From: KACC-23026 sp963829575
Lineage (GTDB): Bacteria; Bacillota; Bacilli; Bacillales; Sporolactobacillaceae
Length of the DNA stretch: 64,000 nt
Assembly (NCBI GenBank): GCA_963829575.1
Contig: CAWHJF010000002.1
Location: 310,001 to 374,000 of the forward strand
Reading direction: 5' to 3'
The notes beneath the pieces are model-generated. The model was given only the letters and a program-made list of their open reading frames with translations, ran no database searches and had not been told where the DNA came from. Positions 1 through 8,173 of the stretch are shown here, piece by piece (positions within the stretch are counted from its first letter, which is position 1; each line of letters starts with the position of its first letter). Made by a program: the position numbers and the translations under genes.

Positions 1-11
1 TGGGGAAGAAA

Positions 12-875
12 ATGTGGATTTTCATCTTTGTAACACCAGCGCTTTTACTCTATACGATCTTCTTTCTAGCGCCAACCGTCGCATCACTTTGTTTGAGCTT
101 AACCAATTGGCAGGCTGGGGCAAAACATATTGATTTTATTGGTCTACATAACTTCGTGAGCATGGTTGGAAGTGACCCCATATTTCGAAGTGCAGTAAAA
201 TCAAGTCTTTTGTTTTCCATTACAGTCGTAATAGCTCAAACAGTTCTCGCTTTAGGTTTGGCACTTTTACTCGTAAAGAATACAAAACTAAATATCTTTT
301 ATCGATCCGTTTATTTTGTCCCAACCATTATTGCTTCAGTATCGATTGCTTTTATTTGGCAATACATGATGGACCCAACAGTTGGTTGGATTAATCATGT
401 TTTTGGTCTTTTAGGTCTTGCGAGTTGGCAACAAAATTGGCTTGGGGGTCAAAACATCGCCATTTTCAGCCTTTCATTCATCCAGTTTTGGATGCATACA
501 GGGCAAGTTATGTTACTGTACATTGTTGGATTACAAGCTATTCCTCAAGATCTCTATGAAGTTGCGGCAATCGAAGGAGCGAATGCGTGGCAACGTTTTA
601 AAAATGTAACATGGCCAATGCTTGCACCATCTGCTGTTATAGCTATCGTTTATACGACGATTCAGTCTTTTAAAGTGTTTGACTTAGTGGTAGCGACGAC
701 TAATGGTGGCCCTGGTTATGCAACAGAAGTTTTCCCGATCTATATCTATCAAGAGGCGTTTACGAATTACCATTATGGGTATGCAGAGGCCGGTGCGGTA
801 TTGTTTTTAATCTTTATGATTTTGGTTACGGTTGTTCAATTTGCCATCATTCGTAGAAAGGACGTGACCGCTTAA
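12..875 (+). CDS. Sugar ABC transporter permease, MalF/UgpA type (probably 5'-partial)
   Basis: One of two inner-membrane permease subunits of a carbohydrate ABC importer (CUT1 type). The protein is very hydrophobic with about six membrane segments, and the cytoplasmic EAA loop that docks the ATPase is visible around residues 182-203 (EVAAIEGANAW, then WPML). The frame is open to the window edge with Lys-Lys codons before this ATG, and CUT1 permeases normally start with a basic stretch, so the true start probably lies outside the window. It overlaps the next permease by one base (TAATG), so the two are translationally coupled. The solute-binding protein and ATPase are not in view. The substrate is inferred from the downstream enzymes. 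Confidence 0.9.
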   Translation: MWIFIFVTPALLLYTIFFLAPTVASLCLSLTNWQAGAKHIDFIGLHNFVSMVGSDPIFRSAVKSSLLFSITVVIAQTVLALGLALLLVKNTKLNIFYRSVYFVPTIIASVSIAFIWQYMMDPTVGWINHVFGLLGLASWQQNWLGGQNIAIFSLSFIQFWMHTGQVMLLYIVGLQAIPQDLYEVAAIEGANAWQRFKNVTWPMLAPSAVIAIVYTTIQSFKVFDLVVATTNGGPGYATEVFPIYIYQEAFTNYHYGYAEAGAVLFLIFMILVTVVQFAIIRRKDVTA

Positions 876-1702
876 TGAAAACCTCTCGATCATTTCGAAT
901 CCTTCGACAGATCCCATTACTTGGTTTTGCGATCATGATTTTATTCCCATTTACGATGATCGTTTTGGCAGCGTTCAAGACAAACACAGAAGTCTATATG
1001 AGTCCGTTTAGTTTACCCCATCATTGGAGTCTTGCAAACTTCAAGACATTAGTAGATAGTGGAGACTTACTTGTTTATTTTAGAAACAGTACGATTGTGA
1101 CGTGCAGTGCTATCCTTCTTTCTATTGTGTTAGGGTCAATGCTAGCATATGGTTTTTATCGCATGAAATCTTGGATGGGGAATATTCTATATGGAATTGT
1201 CTCCTTTGGAATCATGGTGCCAACACAGGTTAATATGGTCTCTTTATATCTTGAATTTGATAAATTCCACCTTTTAAATAGTTTGCTAGGATTAATTATT
1301 ATTGACGCTGTTGTACTTCTCCCAGTCACTGTTTTTATCATTGGTGGTTACCTTAAAACCATCCCAAGTGGTTTACTTGAAGCGGCAATGATTGACGGAG
1401 CTACAGAGTGGGGACTCTTTATCCGAATTGTCATTCCTCTTTCTGGTTCAGCGATTGCAACCGTTGCGATTTTTACATTGGTTATGTCATGGAACGACTT
1501 ACTTTTTCCACTTTTATTTATCCAAGCAAAAGGAATTCAGACTTTGCCGTTGGCGTTATTGCATTTCCAAGGTGAGTATTTGACTAATTATCCTGTGTTA
1601 TTTGCTGGCGTGGTGCTATCTGCGATTCCTTTGATAATTTTATATGTCTTTTTCCAAAGATACTTCATGGAAGGTATGACTGCTGGATCAATCAAAGGGT
1701 AG
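875..1702 (+). CDS. Sugar ABC transporter permease, MalG/UgpE type
   Basis: Second permease subunit of the same CUT1 importer, 275 aa, the usual length for the family. It has six predicted membrane segments. The EAA loop lies around residues 169-189 (LLEAAMIDGATEWG, then IVIPL). The ATG overlaps the stop of the first permease (TAATG), which indicates one mRNA and equimolar synthesis. No ATPase gene follows; CUT1 systems in Bacillales often use the shared MsmX-type ATPase, which would explain that (inference). A gene for a GntR regulator follows after about 130 bases. Confidence 0.92.
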   Translation: MKTSRSFRILRQIPLLGFAIMILFPFTMIVLAAFKTNTEVYMSPFSLPHHWSLANFKTLVDSGDLLVYFRNSTIVTCSAILLSIVLGSMLAYGFYRMKSWMGNILYGIVSFGIMVPTQVNMVSLYLEFDKFHLLNSLLGLIIIDAVVLLPVTVFIIGGYLKTIPSGLLEAAMIDGATEWGLFIRIVIPLSGSAIATVAIFTLVMSWNDLLFPLLFIQAKGIQTLPLALLHFQGEYLTNYPVLFAGVVLSAIPLIILYVFFQRYFMEGMTAGSIKG

Positions 1703-1776
1703 AGGGTTTGTATATTAAGATTTAAAGTGATAGTATTAACGCTAATATTTTTAAATTTTCTATATTTTACGACTGT

Positions 1777-1791
1777 AGACCTCCTCAGAAC
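1777..1791. promoter_or_regulatory. Candidate operator-like element upstream of gntR
   Basis: The element AGACCTCCTCAGAAC sits about 40 bases before the regulator start. A similar string with the same ends (AGACC and CAGAAC) lies at 2738-2757 before the isomerase operon. Shared elements before a regulator and its neighbouring operon are what a GntR autoregulatory operator would look like, but two copies are weak evidence. Confidence 0.25.
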
Positions 1792-1829
1792 AATGAAAAC
1801 CGGTCTTAAGCGTGTGGGAGTGACGAACA

Positions 1830-2570
1830 TTGAATTCATCTATTAAAAACATCAATCCTAATCTGCCTATTCCTCTATACTATCAATTGAAAATCCTTTT
1901 ATTAGAATACATTCAGAGTGGAGAGTGGGAACCAGGCTATATTATTCCAACCGAGCAGGAGTTAATGAGTCGATACTCTGTTAGCAGGACGACTGTTAGA
2001 GAAGCGGTAACGACATTAGTTCAAGAGGGATATCTGACAAAAAAGCAAGGAAAAGGAACATTTGTTAGAGAACATCAAATGAAGGAACGTTTAGGTCGAT
2101 TAACGGGTTTTACAGAAGAAATGATCGAGAAAGGATATATCCCTTCAGCAGAACTAATTGGTGTTTTTCATGATCTTGCAAATGATGAGAATTTTATAGA
2201 GCTTGAGCTTCCTAATGAGGAAACCTGGACTAAAATTGCACGCTCAAGACTTGCAAGCGGAAAGCCAGTTGCGATTGAACGTAGTTATTGGCCAAATGAA
2301 ATAGCAGACCTTCTTTGTAAAGAGGACCTTCAAAAAGTGGCTTATTATGATGTGTTAGAGCGTAATGGGCTTTTCTTAAAATATGCCGAAGAAGAGATCT
2401 CGGCTGTAAACGCCGACAAGACAGATGCGGCTCTATTAAATGTGAAAGTTGGCGCAGCTTTAATAGAAATGAAACGAATGGCTTATGATCAATCGGATCG
2501 TCTCATCGAATGTACAAATACACGATATCGTGGAGATCGTTATAAATATCATGTCCGATTAGAACGATAG
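1830..2570 (+). CDS. GntR family transcriptional regulator with UTRA domain (HutC/FarR subfamily)
   Basis: A 246-aa regulator. The N-terminal winged helix-turn-helix spans about residues 10-78 (GYIIPTEQELMSRYSVSRTTVREAV is the recognition region), and a UTRA effector-binding domain fills residues 95-240. The start is TTG with a GGGAG ribosome binding site about 9 bases upstream. UTRA regulators bind small sugars, sugar phosphates or related metabolites and usually repress adjacent catabolic genes. It lies between the permeases and the isomerase-kinase-aldolase-dehydrogenase genes, so it most likely controls both flanks. The effector is unknown; a sulfonated or phosphorylated sugar intermediate is a reasonable guess. 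Confidence 0.9.
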   Translation: MNSSIKNINPNLPIPLYYQLKILLLEYIQSGEWEPGYIIPTEQELMSRYSVSRTTVREAVTTLVQEGYLTKKQGKGTFVREHQMKERLGRLTGFTEEMIEKGYIPSAELIGVFHDLANDENFIELELPNEETWTKIARSRLASGKPVAIERSYWPNEIADLLCKEDLQKVAYYDVLERNGLFLKYAEEEISAVNADKTDAALLNVKVGAALIEMKRMAYDQSDRLIECTNTRYRGDRYKYHVRLER

Positions 2571-2737
2571 TTCTTGGAATGCCTTTTAAAATTATCAGAG
2601 GTAGCCCTATACGATGACTAATACCTTGTAAAGAAAGCGCATACACGTTTTTTATGGGCTTTACTAGTTCAACAGGATGCGATTTGGGGATAACACAAAC
2701 GATTTGATTTATCAAGGCTTACTGCACTTCGCGTTGG

Positions 2738-2757
2738 AGACCCCCCCTGTACAGAAC
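2738..2757. promoter_or_regulatory. Candidate operator with CTGTACAG palindrome before the isomerase operon
   Basis: In the 285-base gap between the regulator and the isomerase there is a perfect 8-base palindrome CTGTACAG (2747-2754) preceded by AGACC. The whole resembles the element at 1777-1791. It could be the GntR operator for the isomerase operon. I see no convincing -35/-10 pair, and the rest of this gap holds nothing recognisable. Confidence 0.25.
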
Positions 2758-2855
2758 TTAATGCTGTTACTTTTACAGAAAATATTCATCACGATGTCAC
2801 GATGAATTTTCTAGTGTTTGGTATTCCCAACAAAATAAGAAGGGAGAAAATAGAA

Positions 2856-4229
2856 ATGAGTCACTTGCATATGTCATCCGATCTTCGCGTGGGTTTCGTT
2901 AGTTTCGGAAGACCAACGTTTGATTTGAAGCAAGCCGAGTTTGTTGTTAAGGAATCCATTTGTGCGCTAAAAAAACAACCTATTTCTTTGAATATTGCGA
3001 ATGAGCTCATTACAAGTGTTGAGCGGGCTACAGAAGAGGCTGTACGACTTAACGGTTCAATTGATGTGTTAATTGCACAATTTACCACTTTTGTCGATGC
3101 GAGGTTTATGGTTGCAATGGCTTCTAAACTCCAAGTTCCAGTTATTGCTTGGGCGATTCGTGAGCCTAATCAAAATCATGGTCAACGGTTATCTCTAAAT
3201 TCTTTAACAGGTGCTAATATGGCGGGCAGAGAACTCCATCAACTCGACATCCCGTTTGAACTGCTTTATGGGAGTGGAGAAGACCCAAACTTTGATGAGC
3301 GTCTAGAGTATGCCTTGCGTTATTGGTCGGCATGGAAGAAACTTCATCAATTTAAGGTGATGACTTTAGGGGAAACGCCAGACGGATTTTTCTTCTCTTC
3401 TCCAGGTGATCAGGCTTTAGCCCAGCTCGGGATTGTAATTGAAAACTTAGATCTTAAGGAAACTTTTCATAGAGCCTTGAAATTGGAAGATCAAGACGTT
3501 GAGAACGAAATTGAACAAGTAAAAAGATCTGTAGTAGGACTCGAAACGCTACCTGCGGAAAATGTGTTAAAGTTTGCAAAAATGATGACAGTATTAAAGC
3601 AGGACTTAGAAATTAGGAAAGCCGATGCCGTTGCAGTAAGATGCTGGCCAGAATTTTTTACTGATTTCGGAGCGGCCGCCTGTAGTACAATTTCTGCTTT
3701 ATCAGATGTTGGAATAATGGGGGCGTGTGAGGCTGACATATTAGGTTCGCTCTCTATGGATGTTCTCGCTCAACTTACTGGTTCAGCTTCCTACCTTGGG
3801 GATCTTGTTGAAATCAATGAAGAGAAGGAAGCGATCACTTTCTGGCATTGTGGAGCAGGCGCATTTTCTTTAGCAAGAAACGATACGGGAGCACAAGCAG
3901 GGCGTCATCCCAATCGGAATGTTGGCTTTACTCTAGAGTTTGGTCTGAAACCAGGGGTCGTTACCATTTTACGGATCGGTGAAGATCGCGATGGTAGTGT
4001 CAGAGCGTTAGTAGGTAGAGGTGAAGTGCTCGATGAACCGCAACGTTTTCTAGGTACCTCTGGTGTGGTTCAATTGCTTGATAGAGAAGAAAAAGGAAAT
4101 GTTTTGGAGCGGACAACTAAGGTTATAGAGGCAGGTTTTGAACCCCATTATGCGATAGCTTATGGAGACGCTGTAGATCGGTTAGAGCGGTTATTTACAA
4201 GCCTTCAAATTCCGGTAACCAGATTTTAA
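2856..4229 (+). CDS. L-fucose/L-arabinose isomerase family protein (candidate sulfoquinovose isomerase)
   Basis: A 457-aa aldose-ketose isomerase of the FucI/AraA fold. The ATG at 2856 is chosen because AGAAGGGAG lies 10 bases before it; an earlier in-frame ATG at 2802 has no ribosome binding site. The family's metal-ligand landmarks are present: Glu292 in ACEADILGSLS, Asp316 in LGDLVEI and His331 in FWHCGAGAF. It is shorter than classical FucI (about 590 aa), as are many uncharacterised family members. It starts a gene set with a PFK-type kinase, a class II aldolase and an aldehyde dehydrogenase, so its product should be a ketose that a PFK fold can phosphorylate at C1. Sulfoquinovose to sulfofructose fits; fucose, arabinose or another aldose remains possible. 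Confidence 0.85.
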   Translation: MSHLHMSSDLRVGFVSFGRPTFDLKQAEFVVKESICALKKQPISLNIANELITSVERATEEAVRLNGSIDVLIAQFTTFVDARFMVAMASKLQVPVIAWAIREPNQNHGQRLSLNSLTGANMAGRELHQLDIPFELLYGSGEDPNFDERLEYALRYWSAWKKLHQFKVMTLGETPDGFFFSSPGDQALAQLGIVIENLDLKETFHRALKLEDQDVENEIEQVKRSVVGLETLPAENVLKFAKMMTVLKQDLEIRKADAVAVRCWPEFFTDFGAAACSTISALSDVGIMGACEADILGSLSMDVLAQLTGSASYLGDLVEINEEKEAITFWHCGAGAFSLARNDTGAQAGRHPNRNVGFTLEFGLKPGVVTILRIGEDRDGSVRALVGRGEVLDEPQRFLGTSGVVQLLDREEKGNVLERTTKVIEAGFEPHYAIAYGDAVDRLERLFTSLQIPVTRF

Positions 4230-4241
4230 GGGGGGATCTTA

Positions 4242-5456
4242 ATGAGAGTTGCAATTGGACAATTCGGTGCTCCAACAACGGTTCTTAATTCCTCCCTATA
4301 TGGATTACTCCGCCAGCTTGAAGGGAAGGTATCTAAAGTATTTGGGGTAGTAGGGGGTGTCCACGGCCTTGTTACAGATCACCTTATAGATTTAGACCTG
4401 ACAAAATCAGAGACTTTAGGTTGGTTAGTCAACGTTCCTGGCGCAGCACTTAGGGCAGGAAGATTTATTGAAACAATTGATGTTGTTGATCAAGCCCTTC
4501 AAACACTGAAACGTCATGATATTGATGCCTTAGTTTTAATGGGTGGAAATGGAACGATGGGACTCGGTGCAGCCATTCAATCCACGGCCCGTTCAAAAGG
4601 TTATAACCTTAGTGTTGTGGGGATACCTAAAACCATTGATAATGACATTTTAGGAACAGATTATTCGCCCGGTTTTCCAAGTGCTGCCCATTTTGTTATA
4701 AAAGCAGTGCGTGATTTACAGATTGACCTTGAAGCTATGGTTGGTTTTGAACAAGTCCGAGTCGTAGAAGTTATGGGAAGACGATGTGGTTGGTTAGCCG
4801 CTTCAACAGCTATGATTCCGCATTTGAGCGAACCAAATAATGGATCCTCAACATTTGGAAAGAGTACCGCTCCTCCCATTATTTGTTTACCTGAACAACC
4901 ATTCTCCATAGTTAGATTAATGGAGCAGATCGAGCATCGTGTTAAACAATATGGGAACGCTTTGATTGTAGTAAGTGAGGGTGTTCGTGATGCTTTCGGT
5001 CATCATGTTTTCATACAACCCAAAAAACAAAAGTCAGATGAGGATTCCGCTCAATCTATTTTTGGTGGTATTGGGGGTCTGATCTCCGCTCAAGTTCGTA
5101 AACAACTTGGTTACGGATCACGTTATGAAAATCTCGGTCTTCTTCAAAGGTGTTGGAACGATTGCAGCTTGGCAACAGACCGTTTACAGGCAGAACGGCT
5201 AGGAAGACGTGGCGCGGAAATCTTAATCGATGGTCAAACAGGGGTCATGGTCGGTCTGTTTCGCCAGGAGATTGACAAGTATACGTTTGAAGATATCACG
5301 TTGCCTATTCAAGAGATAGCAGGAAAGGATCGGGTGATGACAGAGCCTGAGGTCAATTTAGGGAGCCCATTTCTTCGTTGGTTAACCCCACTAATTGAAA
5401 TTGAAACATTGACACAACACAGGAGATTGGATGTTACAAAACATATAAAAAAATGA
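4242..5456 (+). CDS. Phosphofructokinase-family sugar kinase (candidate 6-deoxy-6-sulfofructose kinase)
   Basis: A 404-aa PFK-A fold kinase 12 bases after the isomerase, with an AGGGGGG-like ribosome binding site. Active-site landmarks: GGNGT at 101-105, GIPKTIDND at 127-135 with the catalytic Asp133, and VEVMGR ending at Arg180. Gly104 with Lys130 matches ATP-using group III PFKs rather than PPi enzymes, which usually have Asp at the former site. Asn103 replaces the Asp that helps hold Mg in E. coli PfkA (GGDGS). The protein is longer than the usual 320-340 aa. Location in a catabolic operon with its own isomerase and aldolase argues against the housekeeping glycolytic role. A 1-kinase for sulfofructose or a related C6-modified ketose is inferred. 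Confidence 0.85.
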   Translation: MRVAIGQFGAPTTVLNSSLYGLLRQLEGKVSKVFGVVGGVHGLVTDHLIDLDLTKSETLGWLVNVPGAALRAGRFIETIDVVDQALQTLKRHDIDALVLMGGNGTMGLGAAIQSTARSKGYNLSVVGIPKTIDNDILGTDYSPGFPSAAHFVIKAVRDLQIDLEAMVGFEQVRVVEVMGRRCGWLAASTAMIPHLSEPNNGSSTFGKSTAPPIICLPEQPFSIVRLMEQIEHRVKQYGNALIVVSEGVRDAFGHHVFIQPKKQKSDEDSAQSIFGGIGGLISAQVRKQLGYGSRYENLGLLQRCWNDCSLATDRLQAERLGRRGAEILIDGQTGVMVGLFRQEIDKYTFEDITLPIQEIAGKDRVMTEPEVNLGSPFLRWLTPLIEIETLTQHRRLDVTKHIKK

Positions 5457-5468
5457 GGTGATGGATCC

Positions 5469-6302
5469 GTGCCTTTAGAGAGCGGTTACATTTTAAGTGA
5501 TGCTTATAAAAATGGTTATGCGGTCCCCGCATTTAGTGTCCATACGTTTGATATGATTGATGCGGTTCTTGATGAAGCAGAAGTCCAAAATATGCCTGTA
5601 CTTTTACAAATCGGTCAACGTGCGATACGAAATGGGCAAATGAGCGCTCTAACAGATTACATCTCAAATCGTGCTTCCAAATATACCATTCCGTTTGCCA
5701 TTCATCTTGATCATTGCAGAGACCTCGATCAAATTGTCCAAGCGATTCGTGCAGGGCTCACATCGTTTATGATGGATGCATCGGCTCAACCATTCGAAAC
5801 TAACGTGAAATTAACAAAGCAGGTTGTGTCAATGTGTCACGCGATTGGGTTACCTGTTGAAGGGGAACTTGGTGCCATTGGTGGGGTTGAAGACGATATC
5901 CGTGTCGAGGAAGAGGATGTCGTTTTTACATCCATTGAGGCGGCTGTTACTTTCATAGAAGAAACAAACGTGGATTCTCTTGCGGTGGCTATTGGCTCTG
6001 CTCATGGTATGTATAAAAGAAAGCCCAAGCTTGACCTTGATCGATTAAAGCAAATCTATGAATCAACCGAAATTCCTTTAGTTTTGCATGGAGGAAGTGG
6101 CATACCCAAAGATCAAATTCACAGAGCGATCTCTTTTGGGATTGCAAAAGTAAATTTTGATACAGAACTTCGATTAGCTTTTTCTGAGGGGATAAAAAGA
6201 GGGGTCGAAACATACAAAGATGATCCATTTTCTCTAATGGAGCAGGCGAAACAGATATTATGTGAAACCGTTCGCGAAAAAATTTCTTATTGCCGTCCAT
6301 AA
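5469..6302 (+). CDS. Class II (zinc) ketose-bisphosphate aldolase family protein
   Basis: A 277-aa Fba/GatY/KbaY-type aldolase. It starts at GTG, preceded by GAGGTGATG; the kinase stop codon lies inside this region, so the two genes are coupled. Seen: HLDHC at 79-83 (catalytic Asp81, zinc ligand His82), EGELG at 131-135, His179 in IGSAHGMYK and His207 in VLHGGSG. The stretch that normally reads DGSH or DASH, then PFE, is DASAQPFE (103-110), so the usual His is Ala. That residue sits near the phosphate and substrate end, which would fit an altered substrate. Expected reaction: retro-aldol cleavage of a ketose 1-phosphate derivative to DHAP plus a three-carbon aldehyde. Tagatose or fructose bisphosphate cleavage is the fallback call. 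Confidence 0.87.
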   Translation: MPLESGYILSDAYKNGYAVPAFSVHTFDMIDAVLDEAEVQNMPVLLQIGQRAIRNGQMSALTDYISNRASKYTIPFAIHLDHCRDLDQIVQAIRAGLTSFMMDASAQPFETNVKLTKQVVSMCHAIGLPVEGELGAIGGVEDDIRVEEEDVVFTSIEAAVTFIEETNVDSLAVAIGSAHGMYKRKPKLDLDRLKQIYESTEIPLVLHGGSGIPKDQIHRAISFGIAKVNFDTELRLAFSEGIKRGVETYKDDPFSLMEQAKQILCETVREKISYCRP

Positions 6303-6364
6303 ATTATTGTTAGGTTGTAGCAATACTTACGATTAGTCAAAAGATGAGTTTGGAGGAAAGTAAA

Positions 6365-7810
6365 ATGACAGTTACTGCTTCTAAAAACTATCATAAGTCC
6401 ATGTTCATTGATGGTGAATGGCGAGGGTCGGACACACTAATTGATGTGACTAACCCTGCAACGAATGAAACAATTGCAGAGCTTGGTTATGGAACGGAAA
6501 AAGAGGCGTTAGAAGCTGTTGAAGCGGCCAGTCGTGCTTTTAAAACGTGGAAAACGACAACATCTCGAATAAGAGCTGATTTACTGTTAAGAACAGCAGA
6601 ACTATTAAAGCAACGCGAAGAACAAATCGGTTGGATCTTAGCTGTTGAATCTGGAAAGCGGCTAACAGAAGCGATAGGTGAAGTAAGGTTTTCTGCCGAA
6701 TACTTTAGATGGTTTGCTGAAGAAGCGCGTCGCCCTGAAGGTCAATTGCTGCCACAGGAAGCCGCAGACAAAAGACACTGGACAAAAGCCCAGCCAGCAG
6801 GGGTTGCGCTATGCTTAACACCATGGAATTTTCCTCTATCCATTCAGGCACGCAAGATCGCCCCTGCATTAGCAGCAGGGTGTACAGTGGTTGGGCGTCC
6901 TTCACAAAAAACACCGTTGTCCGTTGTGGAACTTTATAAATGTCTGCAGGAGGCGGGGGTTCCGGCAGGCGTTGTAAACTTAATCAATGGACCAGCAAGC
7001 AAAGTGACAGAGATGATGATGGCGCATCCCGCAGTAAAGGTTGTGAGTTTCACTGGTTCGACACGTGTCGGTCAATCACTCGTCAATTTGTCGTCAAATG
7101 GACTTCAACGGTTAGCCCTAGAACTTGGTGGAAATGCGCCTTTTATTGTTTTTGAAGATGCTGACGTCGACAAAGCGGTGGAAGGTGCGCTTATTGCAAA
7201 GTTCCGAAACAATGGTCAATCTTGTATTGGTGCGAATCGCTTTTACGTTCATCATAAAGTTTATGATCGGTTTGTGGATTCCTTTGCAAACCGAATTAAT
7301 AAAATGAAGGTAAGTGATCCAGTTAATGATCCTGACTCTGATTTAGGTCCTCTAATTGATGAGCACGTGAAGCAAGATCTAGAAGCTATTATTAAGGAAG
7401 CCGTTACTCTGGGGGCTAATCAACTTACGGATACACTTAAAAAACCTGATATCGGTCATTATATTTCACCAGTCCTTTTAGGGGATGTTTCTCTAAATAC
7501 GCGCTTTGCTTCTGAAGAACTTTTTGGACCGGCAGCTCCTGTATTTAGATTTCAAGAGGAAGATGAAGTCATTCAAGCGGCGAATGATACAGAAATGGGA
7601 TTGGCTGCTTATGTATATACAAATCGTTATGATCGTTCCACCCGAGTCACCGAGGCACTGGAGTGTGGGATCATAGGCTTAAATAACGCTCTACCATCTG
7701 TTGCGTTTGCCCCTATGGGTGGATGGAAGAAAAGTGGTTTAGGGCGCGAAGGAGCAAGAATAGGGATGGAGGAGTTTATGGAATGGAAATACGTTGCCGC
7801 ACAACTCTAA
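6365..7810 (+). CDS. NAD(P)-dependent aldehyde dehydrogenase, GabD-like (candidate sulfolactaldehyde dehydrogenase)
   Basis: A 481-aa ALDH, the GabD length. ATG 6365 follows GGAGG by 8 bases. Catalytic residues are all present: Asn155 (TPWNFP), Glu253 (LELGG) and Cys287 (GQSCIGANRF). The NADP-binding stretch normally written VVKPA is VVGRPSQKTP here, so the cofactor Lys becomes Arg178 with Gly before it. This could mean different cofactor preference. As the last gene of the operon it would oxidise the aldehyde made by the aldolase: sulfolactaldehyde to sulfolactate in a sulfo-EMP2 scheme, or lactaldehyde or succinate semialdehyde otherwise. A terminator follows directly. Confidence 0.9.
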   Translation: MTVTASKNYHKSMFIDGEWRGSDTLIDVTNPATNETIAELGYGTEKEALEAVEAASRAFKTWKTTTSRIRADLLLRTAELLKQREEQIGWILAVESGKRLTEAIGEVRFSAEYFRWFAEEARRPEGQLLPQEAADKRHWTKAQPAGVALCLTPWNFPLSIQARKIAPALAAGCTVVGRPSQKTPLSVVELYKCLQEAGVPAGVVNLINGPASKVTEMMMAHPAVKVVSFTGSTRVGQSLVNLSSNGLQRLALELGGNAPFIVFEDADVDKAVEGALIAKFRNNGQSCIGANRFYVHHKVYDRFVDSFANRINKMKVSDPVNDPDSDLGPLIDEHVKQDLEAIIKEAVTLGANQLTDTLKKPDIGHYISPVLLGDVSLNTRFASEELFGPAAPVFRFQEEDEVIQAANDTEMGLAAYVYTNRYDRSTRVTEALECGIIGLNNALPSVAFAPMGGWKKSGLGREGARIGMEEFMEWKYVAAQL

Positions 7811-7835
7811 TCTTTTGAAACGTTCCCAAAATAGT

Positions 7836-7880
7836 AAACCGCAACCTTCTGTGCTACACGGAGGGTTGCGGTTTATCTTT
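7836..7880 (+). terminator. Rho-independent terminator of the sugar operon
   Basis: The stem AAACCGCAACC (7836-7846) pairs with GGTTGCGGTTT (7864-7874), followed by ATCTTTTAT. It closes the isomerase-to-dehydrogenase operon. Confidence 0.88.
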
Positions 7881-8173
7881 TATAAGAAATGTTTAGCAGT
7901 TAAACGGAGCCTGGCTAGATTGGTGCCTTAAGATTCTCGTTAAAAAACGATTATGAAATGTTGATCATGCGTCATACTCTCGATATAAAGAAAGGGTTCC
8001 TACTATTAAACTGTAGGTTTACTGAAATGAGTTTCAAATCAAAATCCAAAAGATGTTATTGCTTCAAATATAATGAACTAAAAATAGATCGTTGCTTTCC
8101 AAAATGTGATACACTTTTCTTACTACAGTTAGATTTGAATACTAATTATAGATTTAGAAATAAGGAGACATTT
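7881..8173. other. AT-rich gap before the nucleotidase gene
   Basis: About 290 bases with no gene I can support. The frame of the next gene runs back through part of it, but without a ribosome binding site. A TATAAT-like hexamer near 8071 with TTGCTT about 12 bases upstream is poorly spaced and is not called a promoter. Confidence 0.5.

Noticed and set aside
2503..2715. Minus-strand frame of 70 codons overlapping gntR
   Set aside because: No ribosome binding site, overlaps a clear gene and has no recognisable family pattern.
7958..8173. N-terminal extension of the deoxyribonucleotidase by 72 residues
   Set aside because: No ribosome binding site at the upstream ATG, Lys/Cys/Phe-rich odd composition, and a strong TAAGGAGAC just before ATG 8174, where the family normally starts.
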